Below, one piece after another: positions 8,424-19,600 of a DNA stretch of 64,000 nt (position 1 is the first letter of the stretch; every line of letters begins with the position of its first letter). The notes below the pieces were generated by a model. It did not search any database, was not told where the DNA came from, and worked only from the letters and a program-made list of their open reading frames with translations. A program made the translations under genes and the position numbers. The stretch is from JAMZMI01 sp039944535 (GTDB lineage: Bacteria; Bacteroidota; Bacteroidia; Cytophagales; Cyclobacteriaceae), in assembly GCA_039944535.1 (NCBI GenBank), contig JBDUYP010000001.1, forward strand, positions 744,001 to 808,000, given 5' to 3'.

Positions 8424-9332
8424 TCAATTAAAAGACTGCCTGAATTCCAGCGGAGATAACTGCACTTTGCTTTTAAATAGTCTGCTGAAAGATTGAGAGT
8501 GCTCAAAACCCAAACTGTAAGCAATTTCACTTACCTGAAGCTGTGTGGTGGATAGATACTCCTTGGCTTTTTCGATCAGTTTTTCGTGGATAAGCTGCTG
8601 GGTGTTTTGGCCGGTCAGTACCTTGAGTAGACTGCTTAGGTAGTTAGCGGACAGGTTCATAGTATCAGCAATGGCCTGTACGCTGGGTAGGCCCAAACTA
8701 GCCAAATTGTCCTGCTCAAAATATGCTTCCAGATATGTTTCTACCTTAGTCAGTACTTCGTTGTTGGTGATCTTCCTTGTGATAAACTGGCGTTGATAAA
8801 ACCGCTCAGCGTAGTAGAGGAGCGTTTCGATCTGAGAAATGATGATTTTCTGACTAAACTGATCAATGTTTTGGTGATACTCACTCTGGATACTTTTCAT
8901 GATATTGATCATAGAGGTTTCTTCCTTTTCGGAAAGGAAAAGCGCTTCGTTGATGCCGTAACCGAAAAACTCGAATTCCTTGATCTTACCAGCCAGAGGT
9001 GTGTTCCACAGAAAATCAGGGTGGATAAGTAGGATCCAACCTGAAGGTTTTTCTTCAGGCTTGTAGTGTGCTTTTACTGTAATGACTTGTCCTGGGCCTA
9101 CGAACGACATCAACCCCTCGTCAAAGTCATAGGATTGCTGACCATAGCGCATTTTACCTTGCACGCCGCGCTTCAGAGCTATGGTGTAGTTGCCTTGAAT
9201 GACCGTGATTTCCTCATCATCAGTTTGGTACTGCACCCGACCATAATCCACCAGACTGACCAAAGGATGCTCTGGCTTTGAGAGCCCTGCCAGCCTGTGA
9301 TAATCACTTATCGAGTTGACTTTGTGTTTCAT
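8424..9332 (-). CDS. AraC-family transcriptional regulator
   Basis: 302 residues from the ATG at 9332. A longer frame exists from 9383 but would overlap the upstream SDR gene by about 50 bp, and the residues it adds have no family look. The N-terminal part (about 20-160) is a cupin-like sensing domain. The last 100 residues hold the double HTH of AraC, with L-S-A-N-Y-L-S-S-L-L-K in the first HTH and the signature I-A-Y-S-L-G-F-E-H-S-Q-S-F-S-R-L-F-K in the second. The start lies 2 bp after the SDR stop, so the two genes form an operon. It probably controls this SDR or nearby metabolism; the effector is unknown. Confidence 0.88.
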   Translation of the reverse strand: MKHKVNSISDYHRLAGLSKPEHPLVSLVDYGRVQYQTDDEEITVIQGNYTIALKRGVQGKMRYGQQSYDFDEGLMSFVGPGQVITVKAHYKPEEKPSGWILLIHPDFLWNTPLAGKIKEFEFFGYGINEALFLSEKEETSMINIMKSIQSEYHQNIDQFSQKIIISQIETLLYYAERFYQRQFITRKITNNEVLTKVETYLEAYFEQDNLASLGLPSVQAIADTMNLSANYLSSLLKVLTGQNTQQLIHEKLIEKAKEYLSTTQLQVSEIAYSLGFEHSQSFSRLFKSKVQLSPLEFRQSFN

Positions 9333-9334
9333 TT

Positions 9335-10096
9335 TCAGATAAATGTTCCACCGGATGCTTCTATTCTCTGGGCTGTGAGCCAATGCGCATCATCTGAGCA
9401 CAAGAATGCCACCACACTGCCGATATCCTCAGGCTCGCCCACTCGTCCTAATGCTGTGAAGCTGGAAATAGCCCTTCGCTTGTTCTCATCTTCGCGGTTG
9501 ATTCCACCACCAAAATCAGTGGCTACTGCTCCGGGTGCTACCACATTCGCTCTGATGCCCCGGCTGCCCAGCTCTTTGGCAAGATAGCGGGTAAATACCT
9601 CAATAGCGCCCTTCATTGAGGCATATGCCGAAGAGCCAGGTAGTGTGAAGCGAGCCAGACCTGATGAAATATTCACAATACCACCGCCATCATTCAAAAA
9701 GGGCAAAGCTTTTTGTGTGAAGAAATAAACACCCTTGAGGTGAATGTTCATCATCTCATCAAAGTCTTCTTCAGTAGTATCAGCGAATGGTTTGTAAATC
9801 CCCGTTCCGGCATTGTTGATTAAATAATCGATTTTATTCGTTCCTCTGGCTGATGACAGCAATTCTGAGAGATGATTATAAAAACCACCGAAGCTTTTGA
9901 TGTCCCGACTGTCCAGCTGCATAGCATACCCAGTGCTTCCTGACTTTTCTATTTCTGAGATCACTTCATAGGCGGCTGATTCATTGGCATGATAGGTGAT
10001 CACTACGTCGAGCCCTTTTTTGGCAATATTGAGAGCCATATCTCTGCCAAGTCCGCGACTTCCACCAGTTACGAGTGCAATTTTTTTATTTGTCAT
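9335..10096 (-). CDS. SDR-family oxidoreductase
   Basis: 253 residues. The Rossmann motif is T-G-G-S-R-G-L-G (about 10-17), followed by N-N-A-G-T-G near 93, the catalytic Ser in I-S-S-G, the active-site Y-A-S-M-K, and V-A-P-G-A-V-A-T-D-F after it. It resembles the FabG/3-oxoacyl reductase-like group, but the substrate is not predictable and it is too isolated to be the housekeeping FabG. It is translationally close-coupled to the AraC regulator downstream. It is clearly distinct in sequence from the SDR at 4348-5118. Confidence 0.88.
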   Translation of the reverse strand: MTNKKIALVTGGSRGLGRDMALNIAKKGLDVVITYHANESAAYEVISEIEKSGSTGYAMQLDSRDIKSFGGFYNHLSELLSSARGTNKIDYLINNAGTGIYKPFADTTEEDFDEMMNIHLKGVYFFTQKALPFLNDGGGIVNISSGLARFTLPGSSAYASMKGAIEVFTRYLAKELGSRGIRANVVAPGAVATDFGGGINREDENKRRAISSFTALGRVGEPEDIGSVVAFLCSDDAHWLTAQRIEASGGTFI

Positions 10097-10576
10097 GAGA
10101 TGTCTCTTTGTTTATTCTAATAGGATTTGAAACAAAATTGGCGATAAATCAGAAGCCTGGCGTAACCGAATCTCAGGTTGTTGTAACAGAAATCCTTAAA
10201 TCGCCATTGACTTAGCAAGCTAGGAATATCTGTGATGTGTCGATTAGGTTACGAACTCGGTTAGAGTGAGATTTGATCAGCTTTTCCACTACTTCTAAAT
10301 TCATTCTGTGAATTATGTTGCCGCTGGCGATTAATTTTTGGATATGTTTTACGCTTACTTTCAAATCGCAGACACGGCGAAATCAATTTGTTTACAGGGC
10401 TAATTTTTTATTACACATAATATGGTTGTTTAAAAGGCGGTCTGGAAACATCAAATTTACTTGTCTTCAAGAAATTTTTCTCGGCCTGGACTTGATAGCC
10501 GCTTAAAAAAAACTTCCCGTGTTAATATCCAGTATATGATTAATTTACATACGTTTTTACCGCTATTTCACCGCCA
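10097..10576. other. Divergent intergenic region, nothing recognised
   Basis: This 480-bp AT-rich gap lies between the SDR/AraC operon (leftward) and the TonB-type receptor gene (rightward), and must hold both promoters. No RNA gene, long palindrome or repeat was found. Short frames here, such as 10315-10506, have no coding character. Confidence 0.4.
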
Positions 10577-13012
10577 ATGCCATCATCTGCCCTTTCTAAA
10601 AGTGTCTTTACATATCTCATTGCTTCTCTTTTCATATCATCAGCCTTTAGCCAATCGGATTTTTCTGAGGTCACAGGGAGGCTAGTCAATTCTGAACAGT
10701 CTGCTATAGTTTATAGTACTGTGGCACTTTACACAGCTGACTCAGCTCTTGTAAAAGGAGAAGTGAGTGATACACAAGGCAGTTTCACGATAAGAGGAGT
10801 TAACCCTGGATATTACTATCTACTGATTCAAAATATTGAGTATGCTGATTATTACACAGATAGACTGAAGGTTGGTTCTGGAGAAATAGTCGATGTTGGC
10901 GCAGTTATGCTATCATCCCAAAGTGTAGAACTAGAAGGCGTGACTGTGACGGGAAAACGGCAACTTGTGGAGGTGAGGCCGGACAAGATGGTGTTTAATG
11001 TAAGCAGCACGGTGAACGCATCTGGCAATAATGGACTGGAGTTGCTGAGTAAAGCACCGGGAGTCATGATAGACCCTGACAATAATGTGATTCTGCAAGG
11101 CAAGAGTGGCGTACGGATATTTATCAATGGCAGACCCACGCGCCTTTCAGGTAGTGACCTAACCACATTTCTTCAGAGTCTGCAGTCAGATAACATCGAG
11201 CAAATAGAACTGATCACTAATCCATCGGCCAGATATGAAGCCGAAGGCAATGCAGGCATCATCAACATCAAATTGAAAAATAATGTGAATCTGGGATATA
11301 ATGGCAACATCGTTCATAGCCAGTCATATGGCACCAAACCTCGGATGAGTACGGGTGCTACTATCAATTATGGCAAAGGAAAATTGGGTGTCACAGCAAA
11401 TCTTACGCATTTTGATAATACTTTCTGGGAAGGCTTTGCCGAAAACAAAATTCAAAGTGGTTATAGATTAAACTTGGAATCTGCTGAAAGTATTCATAAG
11501 AAAGGATTTAATGCCACAACAAGTATTACATACGATTTTAACGAAAAACATTCTGTCAATCTTTCGGGATCAGCTATTCGTACTACCGGTGATTTTGATT
11601 TGTTTAGTGAAACGAGAATCGTGGACTTATCCGATACTTCACCTACTGAGTGGCTTGTTTCGCAATCTTTGACAGATTATCAATCTGCCAATTTCAACTT
11701 CAATCTTAACTACCTCTGGAAGTTCAGCGATTCTTTTTTGATAAGTATGGATGCCAGTTATGGAAGTTTTGATTTGGATAATGAGATTTATCAACCAAAT
11801 ACCTATTATGAGGAGGACAAAACAACGGTTATCCGTGAGGCCAATAATGGGTTTGACCCAAATACGGATATAGAACTGAATTCCATCAAGACCGATGTTG
11901 AGAAAAAAATGGGAGATGTCACTATTACGACAGGAGCTAAATACTACTCTGTAAATACGGCCAACCAGTTTATAGTAAGTGATGTGGTGGACGAAGATTG
12001 GACGGTCAATGAGAGCAAAACGAACACCTTTAACTATGAAGAGGAAGTGATTGCAGTTTATCTTGAAACAGATATTAAGCTATCTGAAAACCTCAGCGCC
12101 AATGCAGGAGGCAGGTTGGAGCAGACATCTTCACGTGGCACTTTGATAAGCACACAAGCCACAGAAAATGATGATGTAAAAAGAAATTACCTCAATTTTT
12201 TCCCCAATTTAAGCCTGGCCTATAAAGCTGGAAAATCGGAGATTAGTTTAGGTTATGGTCAGCGAATTACACGCCCCAATTATCAGGATTTAAATCCTTT
12301 TGAGGCTAAAATGAGCGAGTTGGCTATTTGGAAAGGTAATCCGTTTTTAAAACCAAATTACATCACAAATTATCAAATGACATTCTCGCACAACAATAGA
12401 CTGGTGATATCCAATACTTTTAGTATCACGGAAGGTTTTTTTGCGCGGTTGGTAGAGATAGTTGATGAGACGAGTACTTTTATTATACCTAGAAATATGC
12501 GCCGATCAACTACCAATGGACTTTCGGTGAGTTATCCTGTTGAGGTTTCGAAATGGTGGGAAGCCTCAATATTTGCCATCTACAATCGCACAACCTATCA
12601 AGGTGATTTTGACAAGGCAACAATCAATATAGATGCCAATATATATACGGTTAGGGTGCAAAACAGCTTTACCTTACCTTGGGGAATATCTGCTGATTTA
12701 GCTGTGGCCTATGGCAGCCCATGGATATGGAGGGGGTCGATTGAAATAGACGGCTATCAGCGATTGGATGTGGGTTTGAGAAAGGCGTTTTTTGATGATC
12801 AACTCCAGATAAGACTTACCGGATCAGATATACTCAATACCAACAGTGACTACCCGTATAAAGGAAACTATGGAGGGATTGATCTCACAGGGGTCTATTC
12901 TAACGACAATTGTCGTTTTGGCTTTGGCTTGACATATCAGTTTGGCAACCGAAACATAAAGAAGCAGCGAAAATCTGACGCTCTGGATGCTCAACTAAAG
13001 AGAATTGAGTAG
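10577..13012 (+). CDS. TonB-dependent receptor-like outer-membrane beta-barrel protein
   Basis: 811 residues. A signal peptide (about 1-25) leads into a carboxypeptidase-regulatory-like Ig domain (about 30-115, V-T-G-R-L-V-N at its start). A plug domain follows (about 120-240; note G-K-S-G-V-R-I-F-I-N-G-R-P and I-E-L-I-T-N-P-S-A-R-Y-E-A-E-G). The rest is an outer-membrane beta-barrel of the OMP_b-brl_3 type. Such proteins take up siderophores, oligomers or metals in an ExbBD/TonB-dependent way. No SusD partner follows, so a polysaccharide-utilisation role is not indicated. The terminal residues are basic, not the usual aromatic residue, which is slightly unusual. The ligand is unknown. Confidence 0.9.
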   Translation: MPSSALSKSVFTYLIASLFISSAFSQSDFSEVTGRLVNSEQSAIVYSTVALYTADSALVKGEVSDTQGSFTIRGVNPGYYYLLIQNIEYADYYTDRLKVGSGEIVDVGAVMLSSQSVELEGVTVTGKRQLVEVRPDKMVFNVSSTVNASGNNGLELLSKAPGVMIDPDNNVILQGKSGVRIFINGRPTRLSGSDLTTFLQSLQSDNIEQIELITNPSARYEAEGNAGIINIKLKNNVNLGYNGNIVHSQSYGTKPRMSTGATINYGKGKLGVTANLTHFDNTFWEGFAENKIQSGYRLNLESAESIHKKGFNATTSITYDFNEKHSVNLSGSAIRTTGDFDLFSETRIVDLSDTSPTEWLVSQSLTDYQSANFNFNLNYLWKFSDSFLISMDASYGSFDLDNEIYQPNTYYEEDKTTVIREANNGFDPNTDIELNSIKTDVEKKMGDVTITTGAKYYSVNTANQFIVSDVVDEDWTVNESKTNTFNYEEEVIAVYLETDIKLSENLSANAGGRLEQTSSRGTLISTQATENDDVKRNYLNFFPNLSLAYKAGKSEISLGYGQRITRPNYQDLNPFEAKMSELAIWKGNPFLKPNYITNYQMTFSHNNRLVISNTFSITEGFFARLVEIVDETSTFIIPRNMRRSTTNGLSVSYPVEVSKWWEASIFAIYNRTTYQGDFDKATINIDANIYTVRVQNSFTLPWGISADLAVAYGSPWIWRGSIEIDGYQRLDVGLRKAFFDDQLQIRLTGSDILNTNSDYPYKGNYGGIDLTGVYSNDNCRFGFGLTYQFGNRNIKKQRKSDALDAQLKRIE

Positions 13013-13086
13013 ATGCATTGCTCAGATCTTGGCTTGACATTGTAATTCGCAGGAATGAGCTGATTGCAGACTTGATACGAAACAAA

Positions 13087-13114
13087 AAAGGCAATCGCGA
13101 ATATGATTGCCTTT
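13087..13114 (-). terminator. Rho-independent terminator of purB
   Basis: A perfect 10-bp inverted repeat, AAAGGCAATC and GATTGCCTTT, with an 8-nt loop. On the minus strand the stem is followed by a T-rich run (TTTTTTG), and it lies 22 bp after the purB stop. It can also serve the converging receptor gene, though the plus-strand tail is poorer in T. Confidence 0.85.
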
Positions 13115-13135
13115 AATGACTTCTTCAATCTACGA

Positions 13136-14479
13136 TCACATACCCGTATAATTAAACGGGGTAATCTCTCTTAGCTCTGCTTTGATCTCGTCCGAAACAT
13201 TCAGTCCACCTATAAACTGGTGAATCACTTCCTTGGTGATCTTTTGGCCTGTACGGGTTAGTTCTTTTAGCGCCTCGTATGGCTTAGGGTAGGCTTCTCT
13301 TCGCAGTATGGTTTGGATGGCCTCTGCCACCACAGCCCAGTTGTCGTCCAAATCAGCAAGAATTACAGCCTCATTCACCTTTAGTTTGCCAATTCCTTTT
13401 TCCAGAGAAGTAAGTGCCAATAAACTATGTGCATAAGGCATTCCCACATTCCTCAATACAGTAGAGTCGGTCAGGTCTCTTTGCAATCTTGAGATCGGAA
13501 GCTTTGCACTCAGGTGCTCAAACAAAGCATTGGCTATACCGAAGTTGCCTTCAGCGTTTTCAAAATCTATTGGGTTCACCTTATGCGGCATGGCCGACGA
13601 ACCTACTTCTCCGGCCACTATCTTTTGTCCAAAATAGTTTACAGAGATGTATTGCCACACGTCACGACTGAAGTCGATCAAGATGGTATTGATTCTTTTC
13701 ATGACATCAAAAAGAGCCGCAAAGTGATCGTAATGCTCGATTTGGGTGGTAGGGTAGCTTCGTTTCAAGCCAAGGCTTTCTTTTACGAATGTGTCTCCGA
13801 ATGCGTGCCAGTCTGTGTCAGGGTATGCCACATGATGTGCATTGAAGTTTCCGGTTGCACCTCCAAATTTGGCTGCAAAAGGTGTGTTCTTCAGTGTTTC
13901 GATTTGCTCATTCAATCTGCTCGTGAAAACACGAAACTCTTTACCCAAAGTTGTTGGTGAGGCGGGTTGTCCATGTGTTCTGGCTAGAAGTGGAATTGAA
14001 GCCCAATCATCGGCTAACCCTTCCAGAGTAGATACGATAAATTCCAGTTTCGGAAGAAACACCTCGTTCAGCGCATCTTTCGATAGCATGGGTACAGATG
14101 TATTGTTGATGTCCTGTGAGGTAAGCCCGAAGTGGATAAATTCTTTGTAATCAGACAAACCAAGCAGGTCAAATTTTTCTTTTATGAAGTATTCCACGGC
14201 CTTCACATCATGGTTGGTCACCTTTTCTATATCCTTAATGGACTGTGCATCAGCCTCAGAAAAGTCCTCATAGATTTTTTTCAGATCGGCGAACGTCTCA
14301 TGGTTGACCTCTGTTAATTGAGGCAATGGATGTTTGCAAAGCGCAATGAAATACAGTATTTCCACCTTGACACGATAGCGGATAAGCGCCCACTCAGAGA
14401 AATAGGGGGCAAGGCTACTTACTTTACTTCTGTATCTCCCATCTATAGGGGATATGGCGGTGAGGTCGTTTAGCTCCAT
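13136..14479 (-). CDS. purB: Adenylosuccinate lyase
   Basis: 447 residues, the length of the long (E. coli-like) PurB form. The N-terminus M-E-L-N-D-L-T-A-I-S-P-I-D-G-R-Y is characteristic. The fumarase/aspartase superfamily signature S-S-A-M-P-H-K-V-N-P, carrying the mobile catalytic Ser loop, lies near residue 295. The general acid His region T-H-G-Q-P-A-S-P-T-T is near 170. The enzyme releases fumarate from SAICAR and from adenylosuccinate in purine synthesis. It is a cytoplasmic homotetramer in known members. The gene stands alone, divergent from the reductase at 14577. Confidence 0.97.
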   Translation of the reverse strand: MELNDLTAISPIDGRYRSKVSSLAPYFSEWALIRYRVKVEILYFIALCKHPLPQLTEVNHETFADLKKIYEDFSEADAQSIKDIEKVTNHDVKAVEYFIKEKFDLLGLSDYKEFIHFGLTSQDINNTSVPMLSKDALNEVFLPKLEFIVSTLEGLADDWASIPLLARTHGQPASPTTLGKEFRVFTSRLNEQIETLKNTPFAAKFGGATGNFNAHHVAYPDTDWHAFGDTFVKESLGLKRSYPTTQIEHYDHFAALFDVMKRINTILIDFSRDVWQYISVNYFGQKIVAGEVGSSAMPHKVNPIDFENAEGNFGIANALFEHLSAKLPISRLQRDLTDSTVLRNVGMPYAHSLLALTSLEKGIGKLKVNEAVILADLDDNWAVVAEAIQTILRREAYPKPYEALKELTRTGQKITKEVIHQFIGGLNVSDEIKAELREITPFNYTGM

Positions 14480-14576
14480 ATGATCTGTTTTTGAGGACGC
14501 AAAAATAGGTCATTCAATTAAACTTGTGGGGCAAAAGGTGGGGTTTTACATTTGCAGCAACTTTACCAGAGATACT

Positions 14577-15683
14577 ATGGCATTCGGATTTTTTAAGAAA
14601 AAGAAAAAAAGCAAAAACGGAGACTCAAGATACTTTGATTTGAAGATCAAAGAAGTAGTGAATGTGGCGAAAGACGCAGTAAACGTTGTTTTTGAAAACC
14701 CAGGGAATAATTTTCAGTATGAGCCGGGACAGTTTATCACAATCATAGATGAGGTGAATGGTGAAAAGCTACGCCGTGCGTATTCATTGTGTACCACGCC
14801 GTTTGTGGATGCCGATCCGGCCGTAACGGTAAAAAGAGTGCCAGATGGACGCATGTCTAATCATATCAATGATAATTTCAAGACTGGAGATGTGGTGCAG
14901 GTGATGGAGCCTATGGGCAAGTTCACAACTAAATATGATAACGATAAAGTCCGTAAGGCTATTTTCTTTGGAGGAGGTAGCGGTATTACGCCTTTGTTTT
15001 CAATCATGAGGTCAGTGCTGCTCAAAGAGAATTTTAGCAAAGTGGTGTTGGTGTATGGAAATCGCAGTGAGGATTATGTCATTTTTAGAGACGAATTGAA
15101 CAAGCTTTCAGAAGAATATGGAGGCAGGTTTCAGTTGATTCATATCCTTGAAGAAGATCCAAGTGGAGTTACACATTATCATGGTAGGCCGACTACCGAT
15201 ATGATCGGGGATGTGCTTCAGGAGATCGATTTTGGTGACATGGCGGAGTATTACATCTGTGGACCACAGCCAATGATGGACGTGGTGAAAGATGGTTTGA
15301 TCCGGGCAGATGTAGATACCGACAAAATCATGATGGAGAGTTTTACCGCCGGTGTGACCTCACCTGAGGATCTGATAGACCAGCCGGACGAATCACCTAA
15401 AGAAGGTGTGGCCAGTGAAGTAACCATCCTTTTGGATGGAGAAGAGTTTGTGGTCAATGTGCCGGAAGGAAAACCCATCCTTGATGCAGGTCTTGATGAA
15501 AATATTGACATGCCGTATTCGTGCCAGAGCGGCCTCTGCACTGCGTGCCGTGGCAAATGCCTGGAAGGTGACATCAGCGTGGACGGAGCAGAGGGACTTA
15601 CTGAGGAGGAAATCAACGAAAACTACAGATTGCTTTGCGTAGGGAAAGCCTTGACTGAGAAGGTGAAAGTGGAAATATGCTAA
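14577..15683 (+). CDS. Ferredoxin-domain flavin reductase (PaaE-like)
   Basis: 368 residues from the ATG at 14577; an in-frame ATG at 14526 would add 17 residues of no family character. Domain order: a FAD-binding barrel with R-R-A-Y-S-L-C (about 75-81), an NAD(P)-binding domain starting at G-G-G-S-G-I-T-P (about 138) and ending near C-G-P-Q-P-M-M, and a C-terminal plant-type [2Fe-2S] ferredoxin domain with the C-x4-C-x2-C set in C-Q-S-G-L-C-T-A-C plus a last Cys near L-L-C-V. This is the layout of PaaE/HmpA-like reductases that feed electrons to oxygenases or other acceptors. No paaABC genes are adjacent, so the electron acceptor is unknown. Confidence 0.88.
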   Translation: MAFGFFKKKKKSKNGDSRYFDLKIKEVVNVAKDAVNVVFENPGNNFQYEPGQFITIIDEVNGEKLRRAYSLCTTPFVDADPAVTVKRVPDGRMSNHINDNFKTGDVVQVMEPMGKFTTKYDNDKVRKAIFFGGGSGITPLFSIMRSVLLKENFSKVVLVYGNRSEDYVIFRDELNKLSEEYGGRFQLIHILEEDPSGVTHYHGRPTTDMIGDVLQEIDFGDMAEYYICGPQPMMDVVKDGLIRADVDTDKIMMESFTAGVTSPEDLIDQPDESPKEGVASEVTILLDGEEFVVNVPEGKPILDAGLDENIDMPYSCQSGLCTACRGKCLEGDISVDGAEGLTEEEINENYRLLCVGKALTEKVKVEIC

Positions 15684-15684
15684 C

Positions 15685-16179
15685 ATGAGTAAGCATTATA
15701 CTTCATGGGATCGATTCTATCAGAAACTCAACATGATATTCAATGGGGTGGTGGCCAGCTCCATGATTCCGTTTGCCATTCTTTTTCTGCAAAACCAAAA
15801 AGGAGAGTCCTCTCCGCTAATCGAGGAAAATACTGTTCTTAAGATAGGGTTGATCCTGGGAAGTCTGGCCATGCTGGCCCTTTCTAACTTTTTTGGCCCA
15901 AAATGGATTGCCATTGCAAGAGAGCAAACCTCACTGGACGATAAACTGAGCGCCTATCTGGCTCAAAAAATCAAACACTATGCTGTAATAGAAGGAGCCG
16001 CCCTCATTGCATTGATTGGATTTTTCTTAATGCAGCAGCAGATATTCAGCTTTGTTTATGTCGGGATATTATTTGTCTTCTCCATGCACAGACCTACATT
16101 TTCCAGAGTGAGCAAGGAGCTAAATGTTGATGAAAGCGACTTGATAGACTGGTCAAAAAATCGTAACACAACCGATTAA
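15685..16179 (+). CDS. Hypothetical inner-membrane protein
   Basis: 164 residues with about four hydrophobic segments: roughly 18-36, 52-70, 98-113 and 118-135. No family is recognised. A conserved-looking cytoplasmic tail (V-S-K-E-L-N-V-D-E-S-D) closes the protein. The start codon is one base after the stop of the ferredoxin-domain reductase, so it is translated from the same message and may be a membrane partner of the reductase, though this is only inferred from spacing. Confidence 0.75.
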   Translation: MSKHYTSWDRFYQKLNMIFNGVVASSMIPFAILFLQNQKGESSPLIEENTVLKIGLILGSLAMLALSNFFGPKWIAIAREQTSLDDKLSAYLAQKIKHYAVIEGAALIALIGFFLMQQQIFSFVYVGILFVFSMHRPTFSRVSKELNVDESDLIDWSKNRNTTD

Positions 16180-16211
16180 TCTGATTTCAAAGGTTATTTG
16201 TAAGTTTACCG

Positions 16212-16586
16212 ATGATCTTTAGTAAAATAAAATTCGCCCCACCCATATTGGCTTTATGCCTGATGCTTGCCAGTTGCAAACTTGGTCAGAGCAGCACCGG
16301 TCAGACCACCCGTGTGCCGAAAAGCCCCACCGATACCACACTGACTCCAGATGAATGTCTGGTAAACGCCAAGGTGCTATACGAAGCGGAACCTGGAGTT
16401 TACGTTATCAGGATTTACGAAGTGAAAGAAGTTGGTTTTGGGTTTACCCAAAACGTGAATTCCGGTGACAAAATCAATGTAATAAACCCGCTACCTATGG
16501 AGGAGGATGCAACCATTGACATAATAGTTCAGTGGATTGAAGGTCTAGAAGGTGGATATTACCAAGTGAAAACCGGAGCAGAGTAA
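16212..16586 (+). CDS. Putative lipoprotein
   Basis: 124 residues. An N-terminal signal peptide ends in the lipobox L-A-S-C (Cys near residue 22), so the mature protein is probably a lipid-anchored periplasmic or outer-membrane lipoprotein. The rest is a small beta-rich domain with no recognised family. It lies 32 bp after the membrane protein gene and 20 bp before the type IX secreted protein, so it may be part of the same transcript. Confidence 0.75.
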   Translation: MIFSKIKFAPPILALCLMLASCKLGQSSTGQTTRVPKSPTDTTLTPDECLVNAKVLYEAEPGVYVIRIYEVKEVGFGFTQNVNSGDKINVINPLPMEEDATIDIIVQWIEGLEGGYYQVKTGAE

Positions 16587-16606
16587 GCTTCAAAGTCCAA
16601 AATGTT

Positions 16607-19600
16607 ATGAAAAAAAATGTTTTAGCAGTATTGGCTATGGCCATCTGCGTATCACTATTCTCCCAAAATCAAAATGGAGCAGCACGCCTCGCAAAGCTGC
16701 TCAACAAAGCCAAATCTGAAAGTGGATTGGAAGCTCCTGAGGATGACCTGGAGTCCCGAATGGCTTTTGAAAAACTGAGGCTGCAAAATCCCGAAACAGG
16801 TGAAATCCCTGCTAACATTCGCAAGCGAGAGATTGATTATTTCAATAGGGATTTGAAAAAGGCGAGTTCCAGTGCCAGAGTGGCAGAAGAAAACCTCATA
16901 GTTTGGAAGAACAGGGGGCCTTACAATGTTGGTGGAAGAACCAGAGCCCTGGCTATAGATGTGACGAATGAAGATGTGATTTTGGCCGGGGGTGTTTCTG
17001 GAGGTGTTTGGCGCACAGAAAATGGAGGTGCCTCGTGGAATAAGACAACAAGTACTACTGACCTGCAAAGCGTGACTGCCATAGCTCAGGATACCAGAGA
17101 TGGACATACCAACGTATGGTACTACACTACCGGCGAATGGTCGGGTAACTCAGCTGGTAGCGGTGGCGCACCATACCGGGGTGATGGTGTATTTAAGTCC
17201 ACTGACGGAGGCCTCACCTGGGCTCAGTTGGCATCTACCACTACAGACGAACCTGAAGTGACCAATGTGTTTGATTACAACCATGAGATTGTGGTCAGTC
17301 CTACTAATGGGACTGTTTTCATTGCCAATTTTAACGGGATCTACCGATCTACGGATGGGGGCACATTGTGGGATCAATCCTACAGTATCAGCGGTTCCGG
17401 CTGGACAGACGTAGTGATTGATTCAAATGGTGTTGTTTATGCCTTTCATAGAAACGAGGGAGTAGTAAAGTCCTCAGACAATGGAGACACCTGGCAAGAA
17501 ATTTCTGACGCAAACTTCCCTACCTTCTTTGCCAGTGCCAGAGGAGAGTTGGCCATAGCTCCATCTGATGAAAACGTGCTTTACCTGCTTGCAGAAACAA
17601 GTGCCAATGCTTCAGGGCATGCCTTATGGAGATATGACGGGTCAACCGGGCAGTGGTCTGATAGATCAGATAATATACCTCAGGAAGGTGAACTTACGGG
17701 CGATTTTGATTCGCAAGGCGGTTACGACCTTCTACTTAAAGTCAAGCCGGACGATGAAGACTTTGTGATCATTGGCGGTACCAACCTTTACCGATCTTCG
17801 GACGGTTTTGCCACTACCGAAAACACCTCGTGGATAGGAGGATATACCCCGAGTAATGATTCCTATGCCACTTATTCTTCACACCACCCAGACAATCATT
17901 GTATGGTTTTTTATCCAAGCAATCCCAATAAGGCGATTTCAGGAAACGATGGCGGACTGCAGGTGACCAAGGATATCACATCTAATCTGGGAGACATAGA
18001 GCCTGTTGATTGGGACCCTATCAACAACGGGTACCTCACTACTCAATCTTATGCAGTTTCTGTGGGGCCTGGGGCTATGGTTTTGAGCGGCTTTCAGGAT
18101 AATGGCACCTGGTTTTCTGATTCGGAAGACCCGAAACACACCTGGGTAGATCCGTTTAGCGGAGATGGTGCGTACAACGCCATTAGTACTGATGGCCTCA
18201 TGGGGTATGTTTCATCACAGAATGCAAATGTTTATCGACTGGAGTATTCACCTGAAAACCCGGGTACTGCCACTGATTACATTTTCTTTTTCGATGGGGA
18301 TGGCAAGAGTCCGCTGTTTATATCTCCCTTCTATCTGGATCCGCTGGATAATGATATTTTTTACATGGGAGGGATGACTACTTTTCATGTGAATACCAGT
18401 GCCGAAACAGGAACAGAAAGTACCGGATGGAAGGAGATCAGCCTGCCAAATGTTGCAGGGAGAATTTCAGAAATAGGACCCATTGGAAATGGGGATGTTT
18501 ATGTAGGCACCACAGCGGGTGAATTATTTCTGGTGACAGATGTGAAATCTACTTCGCCCAATGTGACGGAAGAGGCCAGCAGCCTTTTCTCAGGAAGATA
18601 TATTTCAGGTATATCGGTCAATTCTGATGATTCTGATGAGATTCTGTTGACAGTTTCTAACTATGGGGTTCAAAGCGTATTTCACTCTGTAAACGGAGGT
18701 TCCTCGTGGGACGCTGTAGGTGGAAATTTAGAGGAAAACACTGACGGGAGTGGCAGTGGCCCTTCTGTGAGGTGTGGTAGAATTTTGGGGAATGGTGAAC
18801 TCTATATAGTCGCCACGAGCGTAGGGCTTTTTACTACAACTACACTGGATGGAAACAATACTGTGTGGGAGCAAGAAAACCTGGATGAACTGGGAGCAGT
18901 CGTAGTGGAGCATTTGGCCGTAAGAAATACTGATGGACTGGTAGTGGCCGGAACACACGGTAATGGTGTGTATGCAGCAAAATTTCCGCTTTTTGAAACA
19001 GATTTGGGTATCTCCTCCATAGAATCACCCAACAATGGAGTACTTTCTGCTTCAGAACAAATCAGTGTTGCCGTTACCAACTACGGTGCAAATGAAGTCT
19101 CAGCTTTTTCTGTAAAATACTCGGTGAATGGAAACCTGGAACAATCGGATGACCTTGAGGTGACATTGGCCTCAGGAGAGACTTATGTGCACCAGTTTTC
19201 TCAAACGTATGACTTTTCCACTTCCGGGAGTTATGATTTCTCGGCTGAGGTCGAAATCATCGGAGATCAGGTTATAGAAAATGATGAGCTCACAAAGAAT
19301 GTAGAAAGTTACGTTTTGGTAGGTGATTTCCCTTACGCTGAAAGCTTCGAAAGTGGAGCAGGCGGATGGACTACCGAAGGGCTTTGGGAACTTGGCACAC
19401 CTTCCCAAACAATCTTAAGCGGTGCATCGGATGGTTCTCAGGCGTGGATGACTGACCTGGATGCTGATTACCCTGACAACACGACAAGAAAATTACTCAC
19501 TCCAACTTTCGATTTTTCATCTATGAACAGCCCACAGTTGAGTTTTGATATCAGCTATGATATTGAGGTGGACTTTGACGGAGTAGTCCTGGCCTACAGA